This document shows, piece by piece, positions 8,641 through 16,447 of a stretch of DNA of 64,000 bases; the first letter of the stretch is position 1, and the number at the start of each line of letters is the position of its first letter. The notes beneath the pieces were generated by a model. That model made no database searches, had not been told where the DNA came from, and saw only the letters and a list, made by a program, of their open reading frames with translations. The stretch is from Candidatus Promineifilum breve (GTDB lineage Bacteria; Chloroflexota; Anaerolineae; Promineifilales; Promineifilaceae): assembly GCF_900066015.1 (NCBI RefSeq), contig NZ_LN890655.1:558001-622000 (forward strand), given 5' to 3'. A program made the position numbers and the translations under genes.

Positions 8641-9464
8641 GCGATATGTTGACGACAACGATTGACGCGCCGGCTTTGGCGACCAGACTGACCGACCCGC
8701 GCTGGCTGATCGTCGACTGTCGGTTCGATCTGACCAACGCCGCGGCCGGCGAAGAAGCCTATGGCGCGGGCCACATTCCGGGCGCGGTCTATGCCCATCT
8801 GGAGCGGGATCTGTCATCGCCGATGGGGCCGGGCGGTGTCGGTGGCCGCCACCCGCTGCCGACCACCGACCACATCGTGGCCGTCTTCTCGCGGTGGGGC
8901 ATCGGCGGCGACACCCAGGTGGTGGCCTACGACGACACCAGCGGCCATTACGCCGCGCGGCTGTGGTGGATGTTGCGCTTCATGGGCCACGAGGCGGTGG
9001 CGGTGCTGGATGGCGGTTGGCCGGCGTGGGTCGCAGCCGGCTTGCCGGTCGAGATGGCGATCGTCGAGCGCGCCCGCCGGACTTTCGTCGGCGCGCCGCG
9101 CTGGGAGCGGGTGGCGACGATCGACAACGCGGCGACGGTGCGCCCGCTCATCGACGGCCGCGCCCCGGAGCGCTATCGCGGCGACGTCGAACCGATCGAT
9201 CCCGTCCCCGGCCACATTCCCGGCGCAATCAACCGCCCCTACGCGGCCAACTGGACGGCCGCCGGGCGGTGGCGGCCACAAGAGGAACTGCTGGGCGAAT
9301 TTCTGGAACTGCTGGGGCCGGCGGCGGCCGAGGATGCCGTGTTCTACTGTGGCTCCGGCGTGTCGGCCTGCGTCAATCTGCTGGCCATGGCCCACGCCGG
9401 TTTGCCGGACGGCCGGTTGTACGTCGGCTCATGGAGCGAGTGGAGCCGGCAAAACCAATCCTAA
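8637..9464 (+). CDS. Two-domain sulfurtransferase (thiosulfate/3-mercaptopyruvate type)
   Basis: A 275-residue protein with two rhodanese domains. The N-terminal one (about 12-135) is inactive. The C-terminal one (about 160-272) carries the active-site loop CGSGVSA with Cys238. A CG(S/T)GV(S/T)A loop is more typical of 3-mercaptopyruvate sulfurtransferase than of the CRKGVT loop of classical rhodanese, so the donor is probably mercaptopyruvate, with thiosulfate possible. The gene overlaps tag by ATGA. Its last codons (EWSRQNQS) are the first copy of the 49-bp tandem repeat that continues past the stop. Confidence 0.88.
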   Translation: MSDMLTTTIDAPALATRLTDPRWLIVDCRFDLTNAAAGEEAYGAGHIPGAVYAHLERDLSSPMGPGGVGGRHPLPTTDHIVAVFSRWGIGGDTQVVAYDDTSGHYAARLWWMLRFMGHEAVAVLDGGWPAWVAAGLPVEMAIVERARRTFVGAPRWERVATIDNAATVRPLIDGRAPERYRGDVEPIDPVPGHIPGAINRPYAANWTAAGRWRPQEELLGEFLELLGPAAAEDAVFYCGSGVSACVNLLAMAHAGLPDGRLYVGSWSEWSRQNQS

Positions 9465-9619
9465 TTCGGAACGGGGCCTCGCTCGCGAGTGGAGCCGGCG
9501 AAACCAATCCTAATTCGGAACGGGGCCTCGCTCGCGAGTGGAGCCGGCAAAACCAATCCTAATTCGGAACGCGGCCTCGCTCGCGAGTGGAGCCGGCGAA
9601 ACCAATCCTAATTCGGAAC
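9438..9619 (+). repeat. 49-bp tandem repeat overlapping the 3' end of the sulfurtransferase gene
   Basis: Units start at 9438, 9487, 9536 and 9585, giving three full copies and a fourth of about 35 bp. Each begins GAGTGGAGCCGGC and includes CCAATCCTAATTCGGAACG. Copies 1 and 3 read GGCAAAAC and copies 2 and 4 read GGCGAAAC, so a 98-bp dimer was probably duplicated. The first copy encodes the end of the sulfurtransferase and its stop codon. There are no unique spacers, so this is not CRISPR. Confidence 0.95.
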
Positions 9620-9628
9620 GACAACCTA

Positions 9629-9658
9629 TTGCTCAGAAACGTACACCTATGTTACACT
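9629..9658 (+). promoter_or_regulatory. Candidate promoter for the NHL-repeat gene
   Basis: TTGCTC (9629-9634) and TACACT (9653-9658) are separated by 18 bp and lie just past the tandem repeat, 52 bp upstream of the ATG at 9711. Both hexamers deviate from consensus, so this is only a candidate. Confidence 0.35.
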
Positions 9659-9710
9659 GCCTTTGCCCGGCGAAAGCCCGGATTTCTTTAACCTGAAATG
9701 GAGCGTTAAC

Positions 9711-10943
9711 ATGAAAAAGCGGACATTGATGGAAAACGATTGGTGGCGACGAATCGTACTGCTGGCCGTAATGACCTGCATGCTGGCTTTCGTGGTTCAG
9801 ATCGGAGCGGCCCAATCGAATGAAGCGCCGGCGGCCGTGACGAGCGGCACGTTGACGGTCGGCAAATCGACGACTCCCGCCGGCGGACAAGATTTCTGGG
9901 TGACGGCGGCCTCATTCCAGGGAGCCTGGGGGCGCGCCGGTTCCAGCAATGGCCGTTTCCGCCAACCGCGCGACGTGGAAGTCGACAGCGCGGGCAATAT
10001 CTACGTCAGCGACCATCGCAATAGCCGGGTACAAAAATTCGAGGCCGACGGCGATTTTCTGATGGTCATCGGCGGCGCGGGCAAAGGCGCGGGCAAATTG
10101 CGGCGGCCGAACGCCATCGCCATATCCGGCAACAAGCTGGCCGTCGCCGATACCGACAATCATCGCATCGCCCTCTTCAATACCAACGGCAGCTTCATCG
10201 CCAATTGGGGCAGCCAGGGAACGGGCAACGGCCAGTTCAGCCACCCGCAAGGCGTCGTATTCGATAGCGCGGGCAACCTCTACGTCGCCGATACATTCAA
10301 CCACCGTATCCAGGTCTTCGACACCGCCGGCACGTTTGTTCGCCAGTGGGGCACGCTGGGGTCGGCCGACGGCCAACTGCGCTTCCCCACCCACCTCGAT
10401 TTCGACGCCGCCGGCAATCTCTACGTCGCCGATTCCAACAATCACCGCATTCAGGTTTTCACAACGCAGGGCAATTTTGTGCGCATGATCGGCGGACTGG
10501 GCAGCGGGCCGGGCCAATTTTGGGTGCCGGTCGGGCTGGACGTCGGCGCGGACGGCTTCGTTTACATAGCCGACACCTTCAATAACCGCGTACAAAAAGT
10601 AACGACGACCGGCGTCTACGTTGGCCAGTGGAAACAGGTGAGTGGCGGCAACGTCTCGCGGCCGAACGGCTTGCTGTCGGTTGGCGCGTTGGTCTATGTC
10701 GGCGACATCGACGCCAACAAAGTTCAGATTTTCGGCCAGACCTCGTTCCAACTCGACGACGGCCAACAACTATCGGCCAGCCTGCCGGCCGGTACCTATG
10801 ACGTCGTTGAAGCAGCTCAGAGTGGCTGGACGTTCGGCAGCGCGACGTGCGCGGCCGGCAACCCCACGGCCATTGCCGGCGGCGTGCGCGTCACGCTGGC
10901 TGATAGCGCGACGGTTGCCTGTTCCTTTACCAACAGTCAGTGA
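9711..10943 (+). CDS. Secreted NHL-repeat beta-propeller protein
   Basis: A 410-residue protein from ATG 9711. A signal peptide (about 1-35: MKKR, a hydrophobic core RIVLLAVMTCMLAFVV, then GAAQ) precedes about six NHL blades (about 60-340). They repeat the pattern FxxPxGVxxDxxGNLYVADxxNHRIQVF, with visible copies near residues 85, 130, 180, 228 and 275. A small C-terminal Ig- or prealbumin-like domain with two cysteines (TCAAGNP, VACSFTN) follows. Such propellers usually bind ligands or proteins outside the cell; no catalytic motif is seen. It is monocistronic with its own terminator. Confidence 0.85.
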   Translation: MKKRTLMENDWWRRIVLLAVMTCMLAFVVQIGAAQSNEAPAAVTSGTLTVGKSTTPAGGQDFWVTAASFQGAWGRAGSSNGRFRQPRDVEVDSAGNIYVSDHRNSRVQKFEADGDFLMVIGGAGKGAGKLRRPNAIAISGNKLAVADTDNHRIALFNTNGSFIANWGSQGTGNGQFSHPQGVVFDSAGNLYVADTFNHRIQVFDTAGTFVRQWGTLGSADGQLRFPTHLDFDAAGNLYVADSNNHRIQVFTTQGNFVRMIGGLGSGPGQFWVPVGLDVGADGFVYIADTFNNRVQKVTTTGVYVGQWKQVSGGNVSRPNGLLSVGALVYVGDIDANKVQIFGQTSFQLDDGQQLSASLPAGTYDVVEAAQSGWTFGSATCAAGNPTAIAGGVRVTLADSATVACSFTNSQ

Positions 10944-11020
10944 GGTCCCTGCCCGGCACAGGCAGGCATAGCCGGATGATGGGCAGACCGGCGGCAATGA
11001 GCCGGATTTCTTAGCCGACA

Positions 11021-11054
11021 AGCGGCCTGGAAGCGTTCTTCCAGGCCGCTTTTT
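11021..11054 (+). terminator. Intrinsic terminator after the NHL protein
   Basis: AGCGGCCTGGAAG (11021-11033) pairs perfectly with CTTCCAGGCCGCT (11038-11050) around a CGTT loop and is followed by TTTT. It lies directly before the convergent minus-strand gene ending at 11062. Confidence 0.92.
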
Positions 11055-11061
11055 CATTCGC

Positions 11062-12354
11062 CTAGCGACCGGCGCGCAAGCGGGATTGAAGTTCGGTCAT
11101 GGCGTCCCACATGCCCGACGCGCCCAATTTGGCCTGCTCCGGCCACGAACCGGGGTCGGCCAGACGAAAACGCCGCCCGGCTGCGCCCAAAATTTCCCTC
11201 AGCCGCTCGACCGGCGTCTGGGCCAGATCGGCCAGATTGAAGATGTCGTGGGCGATGAGCAGTTCGGCGATCTTGGGGCCGATGCCCTCGACGCGTTCCA
11301 GGTCTTTGGCGCGGGGCTGTCGCTCGGCATCGCCGGCAACGGGTGCGGCGCGCGAATCCGGCTCCGCCGGCGCGCCGATGCGGGTGGCAATGGCGACGAC
11401 CGCGCCGTACGACTTCTCGGTCGTTTCGTCTTCGCTGATCCCGGCATAGATGGTGACTTCCACTTCATCGACTTCACCGCCGATCTCTTCCAGCAGCGTC
11501 TCGATAGCCCCTTCCACCGCCTCATCTTCCAGCGCCGCCATGTCGTCGTCCGATTCGATGGTGTCGCTGACCATCACCGCCGCCTCGTCGGCGTCGTCGC
11601 CTACGGTCTCCACGCCGCCCGTTTCGGCGGCCACGGCCAGAACGATGGCGATGGTCTGGCCGTCCTCGCCATTGTCGAGCACCTGGGTGTAGATGGCCGC
11701 GTCAACTTTGCCCTCCTCGATCTCCTCGCCGCCCAACCCGGCGATGGCCTCGGCCAGAGCCACGTCTTCCAGATGTTCCAGGGCTTCATTGGAGGCGATA
11801 ATCTGGCGCTTGACGACGACCGAAGCCGGCAAGGCTTGTCCTTCGCCGGCCAGTTCCATCCAGGTGGCGCCGTCCTCGTCCGTCTCGTCTTCCTCCGCGA
11901 CGGGTGGCGGCGGCTCGGCAACCGGCTGCCGGCGCGCGTAAATCCCCAGGCCATCGAGATACCAATCGGATCGCCCAAAAAAGCCGCTGATCAGATGGCC
12001 TTGTGGCGCGGCGAAAGCGTAATCCCGATCACCGCCGCCGCCGCCAAAGGCCGGCGAGACGCGTTTGTTGGTGTGAAAGCGAATCGAGTCGATGTACCAG
12101 CCGGCGCGCCCACTGATGCCGGTCAGATATTCGTCCTCATCGAGGTAAAAGGCGTGATGCTCGCCGCCCAGCCCGCCAATGGGCGGCCGCCCGTCAGCTG
12201 TACCGGTGGCACTGATGTAGTCGATTTGAATGGCGTTGACCACCCATTCGGTATAGACGTGAATGGCGCTCAGGCGCGCGCCGTCTGGGATGACATAGTG
12301 GTCGAACGGTTTTCCCCCGTTGCCGCCTGCCGGACCGATTTGTATCTGTTCCAT
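11062..12354 (-). CDS. Jacalin-like lectin / acidic repeat / helix-hairpin-helix fusion protein
   Basis: A 430-residue protein with three parts. Residues 1-143 form a jacalin-like beta-prism: GPAGGNGGKPFDHY, ISGRAGWYIDSIRFHT and FGRSDWYLDGLGIY show the recurring GxxGxYxDxIxF pattern. Residues 160-330 are strongly acidic and hold two related halves (VDAAIYTQVLDNGEDG and VEVTIYAGISEDETTE). Residues 345-430 are a helix-hairpin-helix domain (LERVEGIGPKIAELLIAHDI) ending in a TWPEQA-like block (PGSWPEQAKLGASGMWDAM). There is no signal peptide, so it is cytoplasmic. Lectins with HhH are unusual; function is unknown. It is divergent from the TIR gene, and GGAGG precedes the start. Confidence 0.75.
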   Translation of the reverse strand: MEQIQIGPAGGNGGKPFDHYVIPDGARLSAIHVYTEWVVNAIQIDYISATGTADGRPPIGGLGGEHHAFYLDEDEYLTGISGRAGWYIDSIRFHTNKRVSPAFGGGGGDRDYAFAAPQGHLISGFFGRSDWYLDGLGIYARRQPVAEPPPPVAEEDETDEDGATWMELAGEGQALPASVVVKRQIIASNEALEHLEDVALAEAIAGLGGEEIEEGKVDAAIYTQVLDNGEDGQTIAIVLAVAAETGGVETVGDDADEAAVMVSDTIESDDDMAALEDEAVEGAIETLLEEIGGEVDEVEVTIYAGISEDETTEKSYGAVVAIATRIGAPAEPDSRAAPVAGDAERQPRAKDLERVEGIGPKIAELLIAHDIFNLADLAQTPVERLREILGAAGRRFRLADPGSWPEQAKLGASGMWDAMTELQSRLRAGR

Positions 12355-12490
12355 GCGTTAGCCTCCATCTGCCTCTACTGGTTTGCCGTTAATATTCCTC
12401 TCCCGTTGGCTCTCTATTGTGGCCTACTTCACCCGGTTTGCCCACTCTATTCGGGCGATCCGGCCGCAATGTAAAAATATCGCCCGTTGC

Positions 12491-12528
12491 TTGCGGAACC
12501 GACCACCCTCCGGCACAATTGTTGCAAC
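12491..12528 (+). promoter_or_regulatory. Candidate promoter and palindrome upstream of the TIR gene
   Basis: TTGCGG (12491-12496) and CACAAT (12514-12519) are 17 bp apart, with a perfect GTTGCAAC palindrome at 12521-12528, only 14 bp before the ATG at 12542. There is no Shine-Dalgarno sequence, so the message would be leaderless-like. The hexamers are weak matches. The whole 187-bp divergent region 12355-12541 holds no gene. Confidence 0.3.
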
Positions 12529-12541
12529 GGTACAACACATT

Positions 12542-14041
12542 ATGGCTGACGATCGCACCACCCTGCTCCATTTTCTGGTGCAACATTACACGCTCGACGG
12601 GCTGAAGACATTATGCTTCAACCTCTTTGTCGATTTCGAGAACCTGAGCGGCGACACCAAGAACGCCAAGGCGCGGGAACTCATCTTGCAACTGGAACGC
12701 GCCGGCCGCCTGAGCGACCTGGAGGCGGCCCTGGGGCGGGAGCAGCCGCGCGCCTACCAGCGCGAATTTACCAAAGCGCCACCCGTGCCGCGCATCCCAC
12801 CCCGGCGCAATCGCGACGCCAACCAGGTATTCGTCAGTCATGCCCACGAGGATGACGCCTTTGCCCGCCGTCTATCGGCCGATTTGCAGGCCGAGGGCTG
12901 GTCGGTATGGATCGCCCCGGACAGCATCCAGCCGGGCGAAACGTGGGTCGAGGCCATCAATCGCGGACTGGAGGAAAGCGGCTACTACCTGCTGGTGCAG
13001 ACGCCGGCCGCCGCCGCCTCTCCCTGGGTGGTCACGGAAACCAACGTCGCCATCAGTCTGGAACACCAGAGGCTGATGCGCTTCATTCCCCTCGACGTGG
13101 CCCCCAGCCGCCCGCCGCCGCTCTGGACGGCCTATCAGAACGTCTCCTTCCGCGATAATTACCTGCGCGGCCTGGAGCATCTGCTGGCCCGCCTCAATGG
13201 TCGCCCGCCGCGGCCGTGGCCGTCGAATGGCAATGACCGGCCCAACGGCCAGGGGGCGGACAAAACGGGCGAGCGCACATTCGCCGATCGGCGACTCAAC
13301 CAGCGGGCGCGCGTCGAATTGATCCGCATCCCCGCCGGCAACTTCATCTTTGGCGCGCCGAACCCTGACCCCGAGCACGAACTCGCGCGGCGCACCATTC
13401 ATCTGCATGAATACTGGATTGGCGGCCAGCCGGTGACGAATGCCCAGTTCGCCCGCTTCGTCGAGGCCACCCACTACCAGACGACGGCCGAAGACACCGG
13501 CTTCGCCCGCGTCTGGGCCGCCGGCCGCTGGAGCGACGTGGAGCGCGCCTACTGGCGGCGGCCGGAAGGGCCGCGCAGTTCCATCGATGAGCGGCTCCAT
13601 CATCCCGTCGTCTGCGTCAGTTGGTACGACGCCCAGGCGTACTGCGAATGGGCCGGGCTGCGGCTGCCGGCCGAAAAGGAATGGGAAAAAGCGGCGCGCG
13701 GCGCGGAGGGGCGGCTCTATCCGTGGGGCAACGAGTTGGCCGCTGCCCATCGGGCTAACTTCGCCATGCGCCACGGCACGACGACCGCGGTGGGACAATT
13801 CTCGCCGGCCGGTGATAGCCCCTACGGCGTGGCCGATCTGGCGGGCAACGTCTGGGAATGGACGGCATCGTGGTTTGACGCGCCGGGCCGGCCGCAGCGT
13901 TCGCGGGTGGCGCGCGGCGGGGCCTGGCCCAGCGACGCCGACAATCTGCGGGCCACCTATCGCGTCGACGTCGATCCGCAATTGCGCTTCAATACACTGG
14001 GCTTCCGCGTTTCGGCCCATCTGGGCGACGCGGGATTCTAG
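12542..14041 (+). CDS. EAD-like / TIR / FGE-like three-domain effector candidate
   Basis: A 499-residue protein from ATG 12542. Residues 3-65 are a small helical domain (YTLDGLKTLCFNL, GDTKNAKARELILQLERAGR) resembling the effector-associated (EAD) adaptor domains. Residues 94-188 are a TIR domain: QVFVSHAHEDDAFARRL, WSVWIAPDSIQPGETW, SPWVVTETNVAI. Glu166, four residues after Trp162, fits the catalytic Glu of TIR NADases. Residues 255-495 are a formylglycine-generating-enzyme/sulfatase-modifying domain (IPAGNFIFG, GLRLPAEKEWEKAARG, DLAGNVWEW, ARGGAWPSD). This domain lacks the paired cysteines of true FGE, so it is probably a binding module. An upstream in-frame extension to 12383 is unlikely. 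Confidence 0.82.
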   Translation: MADDRTTLLHFLVQHYTLDGLKTLCFNLFVDFENLSGDTKNAKARELILQLERAGRLSDLEAALGREQPRAYQREFTKAPPVPRIPPRRNRDANQVFVSHAHEDDAFARRLSADLQAEGWSVWIAPDSIQPGETWVEAINRGLEESGYYLLVQTPAAAASPWVVTETNVAISLEHQRLMRFIPLDVAPSRPPPLWTAYQNVSFRDNYLRGLEHLLARLNGRPPRPWPSNGNDRPNGQGADKTGERTFADRRLNQRARVELIRIPAGNFIFGAPNPDPEHELARRTIHLHEYWIGGQPVTNAQFARFVEATHYQTTAEDTGFARVWAAGRWSDVERAYWRRPEGPRSSIDERLHHPVVCVSWYDAQAYCEWAGLRLPAEKEWEKAARGAEGRLYPWGNELAAAHRANFAMRHGTTTAVGQFSPAGDSPYGVADLAGNVWEWTASWFDAPGRPQRSRVARGGAWPSDADNLRATYRVDVDPQLRFNTLGFRVSAHLGDAGF

Positions 14042-14048
14042 AAGTCAA

Positions 14049-14084
14049 CAAAAAAGGCCGGGTGCGGTCACCACACCCGGCCTT
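14049..14084 (-). terminator. Intrinsic terminator of the permease gene
   Basis: AAGGCCGGGTG (14054-14064) pairs with CACCCGGCCTT (14074-14084) around a 9-nt loop. The A run at 14049-14055 gives the T tail on the minus strand, so it mainly serves the minus-strand permease. It may also stop + strand transcription from the TIR gene. Confidence 0.85.
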
Positions 14085-14102
14085 GTCTACTAACGTCAGC
14101 CT

Positions 14103-16172
14103 CTAAAGGCCGGAGGCCTTCTTGCCCGGCGGCGGCCTGTGGGATTTCTCGGCCCGTTTGGCGTCGGCCTGTTGGCGCTCTTTGGCTTCCCATTCCTGGC
14201 GTGCCCGGCGCAAGTCATTGCCGGTCATCACGTTCAGATTCACCTCGCCACCTTCCTCGTCATGGCGCACCTGGAGCGGCACGATGGTGACAACCACGCG
14301 CTCCAGCCCCGTTAGCCCCAGATTCAGGATGAGCGAGCTATTCTGATGCAACGCCTGGGTGAAGACCGAATCCATCGCCAGATGGCCCATCACGATGTGG
14401 ACGATGGCGGTGGGATTCTCGCGCAGCAGGTTCATCACGTATTCGCGGATGGGGGCCATCAGATGGCGATAGGGCGAGGGGATGATGACCAGCCGGTCAT
14501 CGCCGACGTATTGATCCCATTTATCCTGCGTTCGTTGCGACTTTTCCGGATTCACCCCGACGTGGATGGCCCGCCACGGGCTGCCCAGTGACTTGGCGAA
14601 GTTGACCATCTGCAACGTGCCCATGTGGACGCCATCGACCAGCAACAAGGTAATCACCTCATCGGTGCGTATCTGATAGCGAGCATTCTCCAAGCTGAGG
14701 GCCTGGGCCACGTCTTTATAGTGGCGGTGGATGCGCGAGAAGATGAACACCAGCGTCGGGATCAGGATGATGACCACCCACGCGCCGGAGGTGAATTTGG
14801 TGACGGCGAAGATGATCATCACGATGAACGTCAGGGTCGCGCCCACGGCGCTGATGATCATGTGGGTCCGCCAGGTTGGCTCATATTCCAGTTCGACTTC
14901 GCTGCCCTTCAGCTTCTCGCCGGGCTTCAGCCGGCCAATCTTTCGGAAATGGACGACCATGCCGCCCTGCGACAGGGTGAAACTGAGGAACACGCCAATG
15001 GCGTAGAGCGGGATGAGCGCCGTTGTGCTGGCACGCATAAGGATGACCAGCACCGAGGCGGCCAGGGCCAGCGTCATGATGCCCCACGAAAAGACGAGCC
15101 GGCCGCCCCGATAGGTCAGTTGGCGGGGCAGAAAGCCGTCGGCGGCCTGGAGCGCGGCCAGGCGGGGGAAGTCGGCGTAGCTGGTATTGGCCGCCATCAG
15201 CAGGATGAGCGCCGTGCCGGCAATGACGAACAGATACAGGATGCTGCCGTCACCGTAGACCGTGCGGGCCAACTGGGAGATGATCGTCTCTTCGTGCGAC
15301 GGGATGGCTTCGATGTGGCGTGACAGGAAGGTGATGCCCAGAAACAACAGCACCAGCAGCGTGCTCATGGCCGTCAGGGTGGCCGCCGCGTTGCGGCTCT
15401 TCGGCTCCCGGAAGGCGGTGATGCCGTTGGAAATGGCCTCGATGCCGGTCAGGGCCGTGGAACCGCTGGAGAAGGCGCGCAGGATGAGGAAGAGCGTCAG
15501 CGGCGCGGCCGTCTCCGTGGTGAACTCGACGCCGGTTACCGTGCCCAGCGTGCCCGTGGCCCAGCGGAAAAAGCCAAAAGCCAGCGTCAGGAACATCATC
15601 ACCACAAAGAAATAGGTCGGAATGGCGAAGACAGTGCCGCTCTCTTTAACACCGCGCAGGTTGATCATGGTGACCAGGCCGATGATGACGACGGCCATCG
15701 GCACGCGCCAGTCGGCCAGATTGGGAAAGGCCGAGATGATCTGGGCCACGCCCGAGGAGACCGATACGGCCACGGTCAACACGTAATCGGTCAGCAGCGC
15801 CGAACCGGCCACCAGCGCCGCCGTCTCGCCCAAATTCTCACGGGCCACGATGTAGGCCCCGCCGCCGTTGGGATAGGCGAAGATCGTCTGGCGATAGGAA
15901 ATGGTGACGATGATGAGCAAGACCGAGATGGCGATGGCGATGGGGATGGACAAACCCAGGTGGGCCATCGTGCCGGTCAGGGCCAAGATGACCAGGATTT
16001 CCTCGGTCGCGTAGGCGGTCGAGGAGATGGCGTCGGAGGCGAACACGGCCAGGCCGACCTTCTTACTGATGACCTGGTGGGCCAGCGTCCGCGTCTCCAA
16101 GGGTCTCCCAATGAGCAAACTGGAAATATTGGGGCGCTTGGGTTCGTTCTGCGCGTCTGGGTCTGTTGACAT
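14103..16172 (-). CDS. KimA/YdaO-type APC superfamily permease (probable potassium importer)
   Basis: A 689-residue protein with about twelve membrane segments between residues 35 and 500, then a cytoplasmic C-terminal domain of about 180 residues ending in a Lys/Arg-rich tail. The N-terminal blocks SLLIGRPLETR, SSTAYATEEILVILAL, SYRQTIFAYPNGGGAYIV and ENLGETAALVAGSALLTDY closely follow KimA (YdaO) of Bacillus, a proton-coupled K+ importer. The extra cytoplasmic domain resembles the regulatory part of that family, which binds c-di-AMP; binding here is inference. General amino-acid transport is the alternative. It is monocistronic. Confidence 0.8.
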   Translation of the reverse strand: MSTDPDAQNEPKRPNISSLLIGRPLETRTLAHQVISKKVGLAVFASDAISSTAYATEEILVILALTGTMAHLGLSIPIAIAISVLLIIVTISYRQTIFAYPNGGGAYIVARENLGETAALVAGSALLTDYVLTVAVSVSSGVAQIISAFPNLADWRVPMAVVIIGLVTMINLRGVKESGTVFAIPTYFFVVMMFLTLAFGFFRWATGTLGTVTGVEFTTETAAPLTLFLILRAFSSGSTALTGIEAISNGITAFREPKSRNAAATLTAMSTLLVLLFLGITFLSRHIEAIPSHEETIISQLARTVYGDGSILYLFVIAGTALILLMAANTSYADFPRLAALQAADGFLPRQLTYRGGRLVFSWGIMTLALAASVLVILMRASTTALIPLYAIGVFLSFTLSQGGMVVHFRKIGRLKPGEKLKGSEVELEYEPTWRTHMIISAVGATLTFIVMIIFAVTKFTSGAWVVIILIPTLVFIFSRIHRHYKDVAQALSLENARYQIRTDEVITLLLVDGVHMGTLQMVNFAKSLGSPWRAIHVGVNPEKSQRTQDKWDQYVGDDRLVIIPSPYRHLMAPIREYVMNLLRENPTAIVHIVMGHLAMDSVFTQALHQNSSLILNLGLTGLERVVVTIVPLQVRHDEEGGEVNLNVMTGNDLRRARQEWEAKERQQADAKRAEKSHRPPPGKKASGL

Positions 16173-16447
16173 AATTTCACAATCCTGAGTCGTCCGCCGG
16201 GATCGTCCCCGAGGCGGTTGGTTTTCGTTCCTCTATTCGGTTGGGCAGCAGCGTGTGGGAAGAAAGATCATCAGTGCGCTCGGTAAAACTGCTAACGAAT
16301 GAATATAGCATGAGGGGCGCGGGGCGGCAAGAGCGGTCATCACCAGCAAAATACAATTACCGCCCGGCGAATGATATTCCAAGATCGAATAAGTACAACA
16401 TCACGGCTATAATAAGCGTTAACAGCGCTGCATTGCGGCGGCCGGCA
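16173..16447. other. Divergent intergenic region (275 bp) with a structured leader element
   Basis: No gene is seen. A bulged GC-rich hairpin occupies 16194-16217, starting 22 bp upstream of the permease start and thus inside its leader on the minus strand. I could not recognise the conserved core of the ydaO c-di-AMP riboswitch. The remaining sequence is AT-richer and probably holds both divergent promoters. Confidence 0.4.

Noticed and set aside
9438-9619. CRISPR array
   Set aside because: Units of 49 bp are directly adjacent with no unique spacers, and no cas genes are present.
12383-12541. 53-residue N-terminal extension of the TIR protein
   Set aside because: The extension has no similarity to known domains, no ribosome site, and covers the candidate promoter; the adaptor domain starts right at ATG 12542.
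12542-14041. Active formylglycine-generating enzyme
   Set aside because: The C-terminal domain has the fold signatures but lacks the paired cysteines expected after RGG, and no sulfatase gene is nearby.
16173-16330. ydaO-type c-di-AMP riboswitch before the KimA-like gene
   Set aside because: I looked for the conserved GGGGAACC and GGGGUGAA cores on the minus strand and could not place them in order; only a bulged hairpin is supportable.
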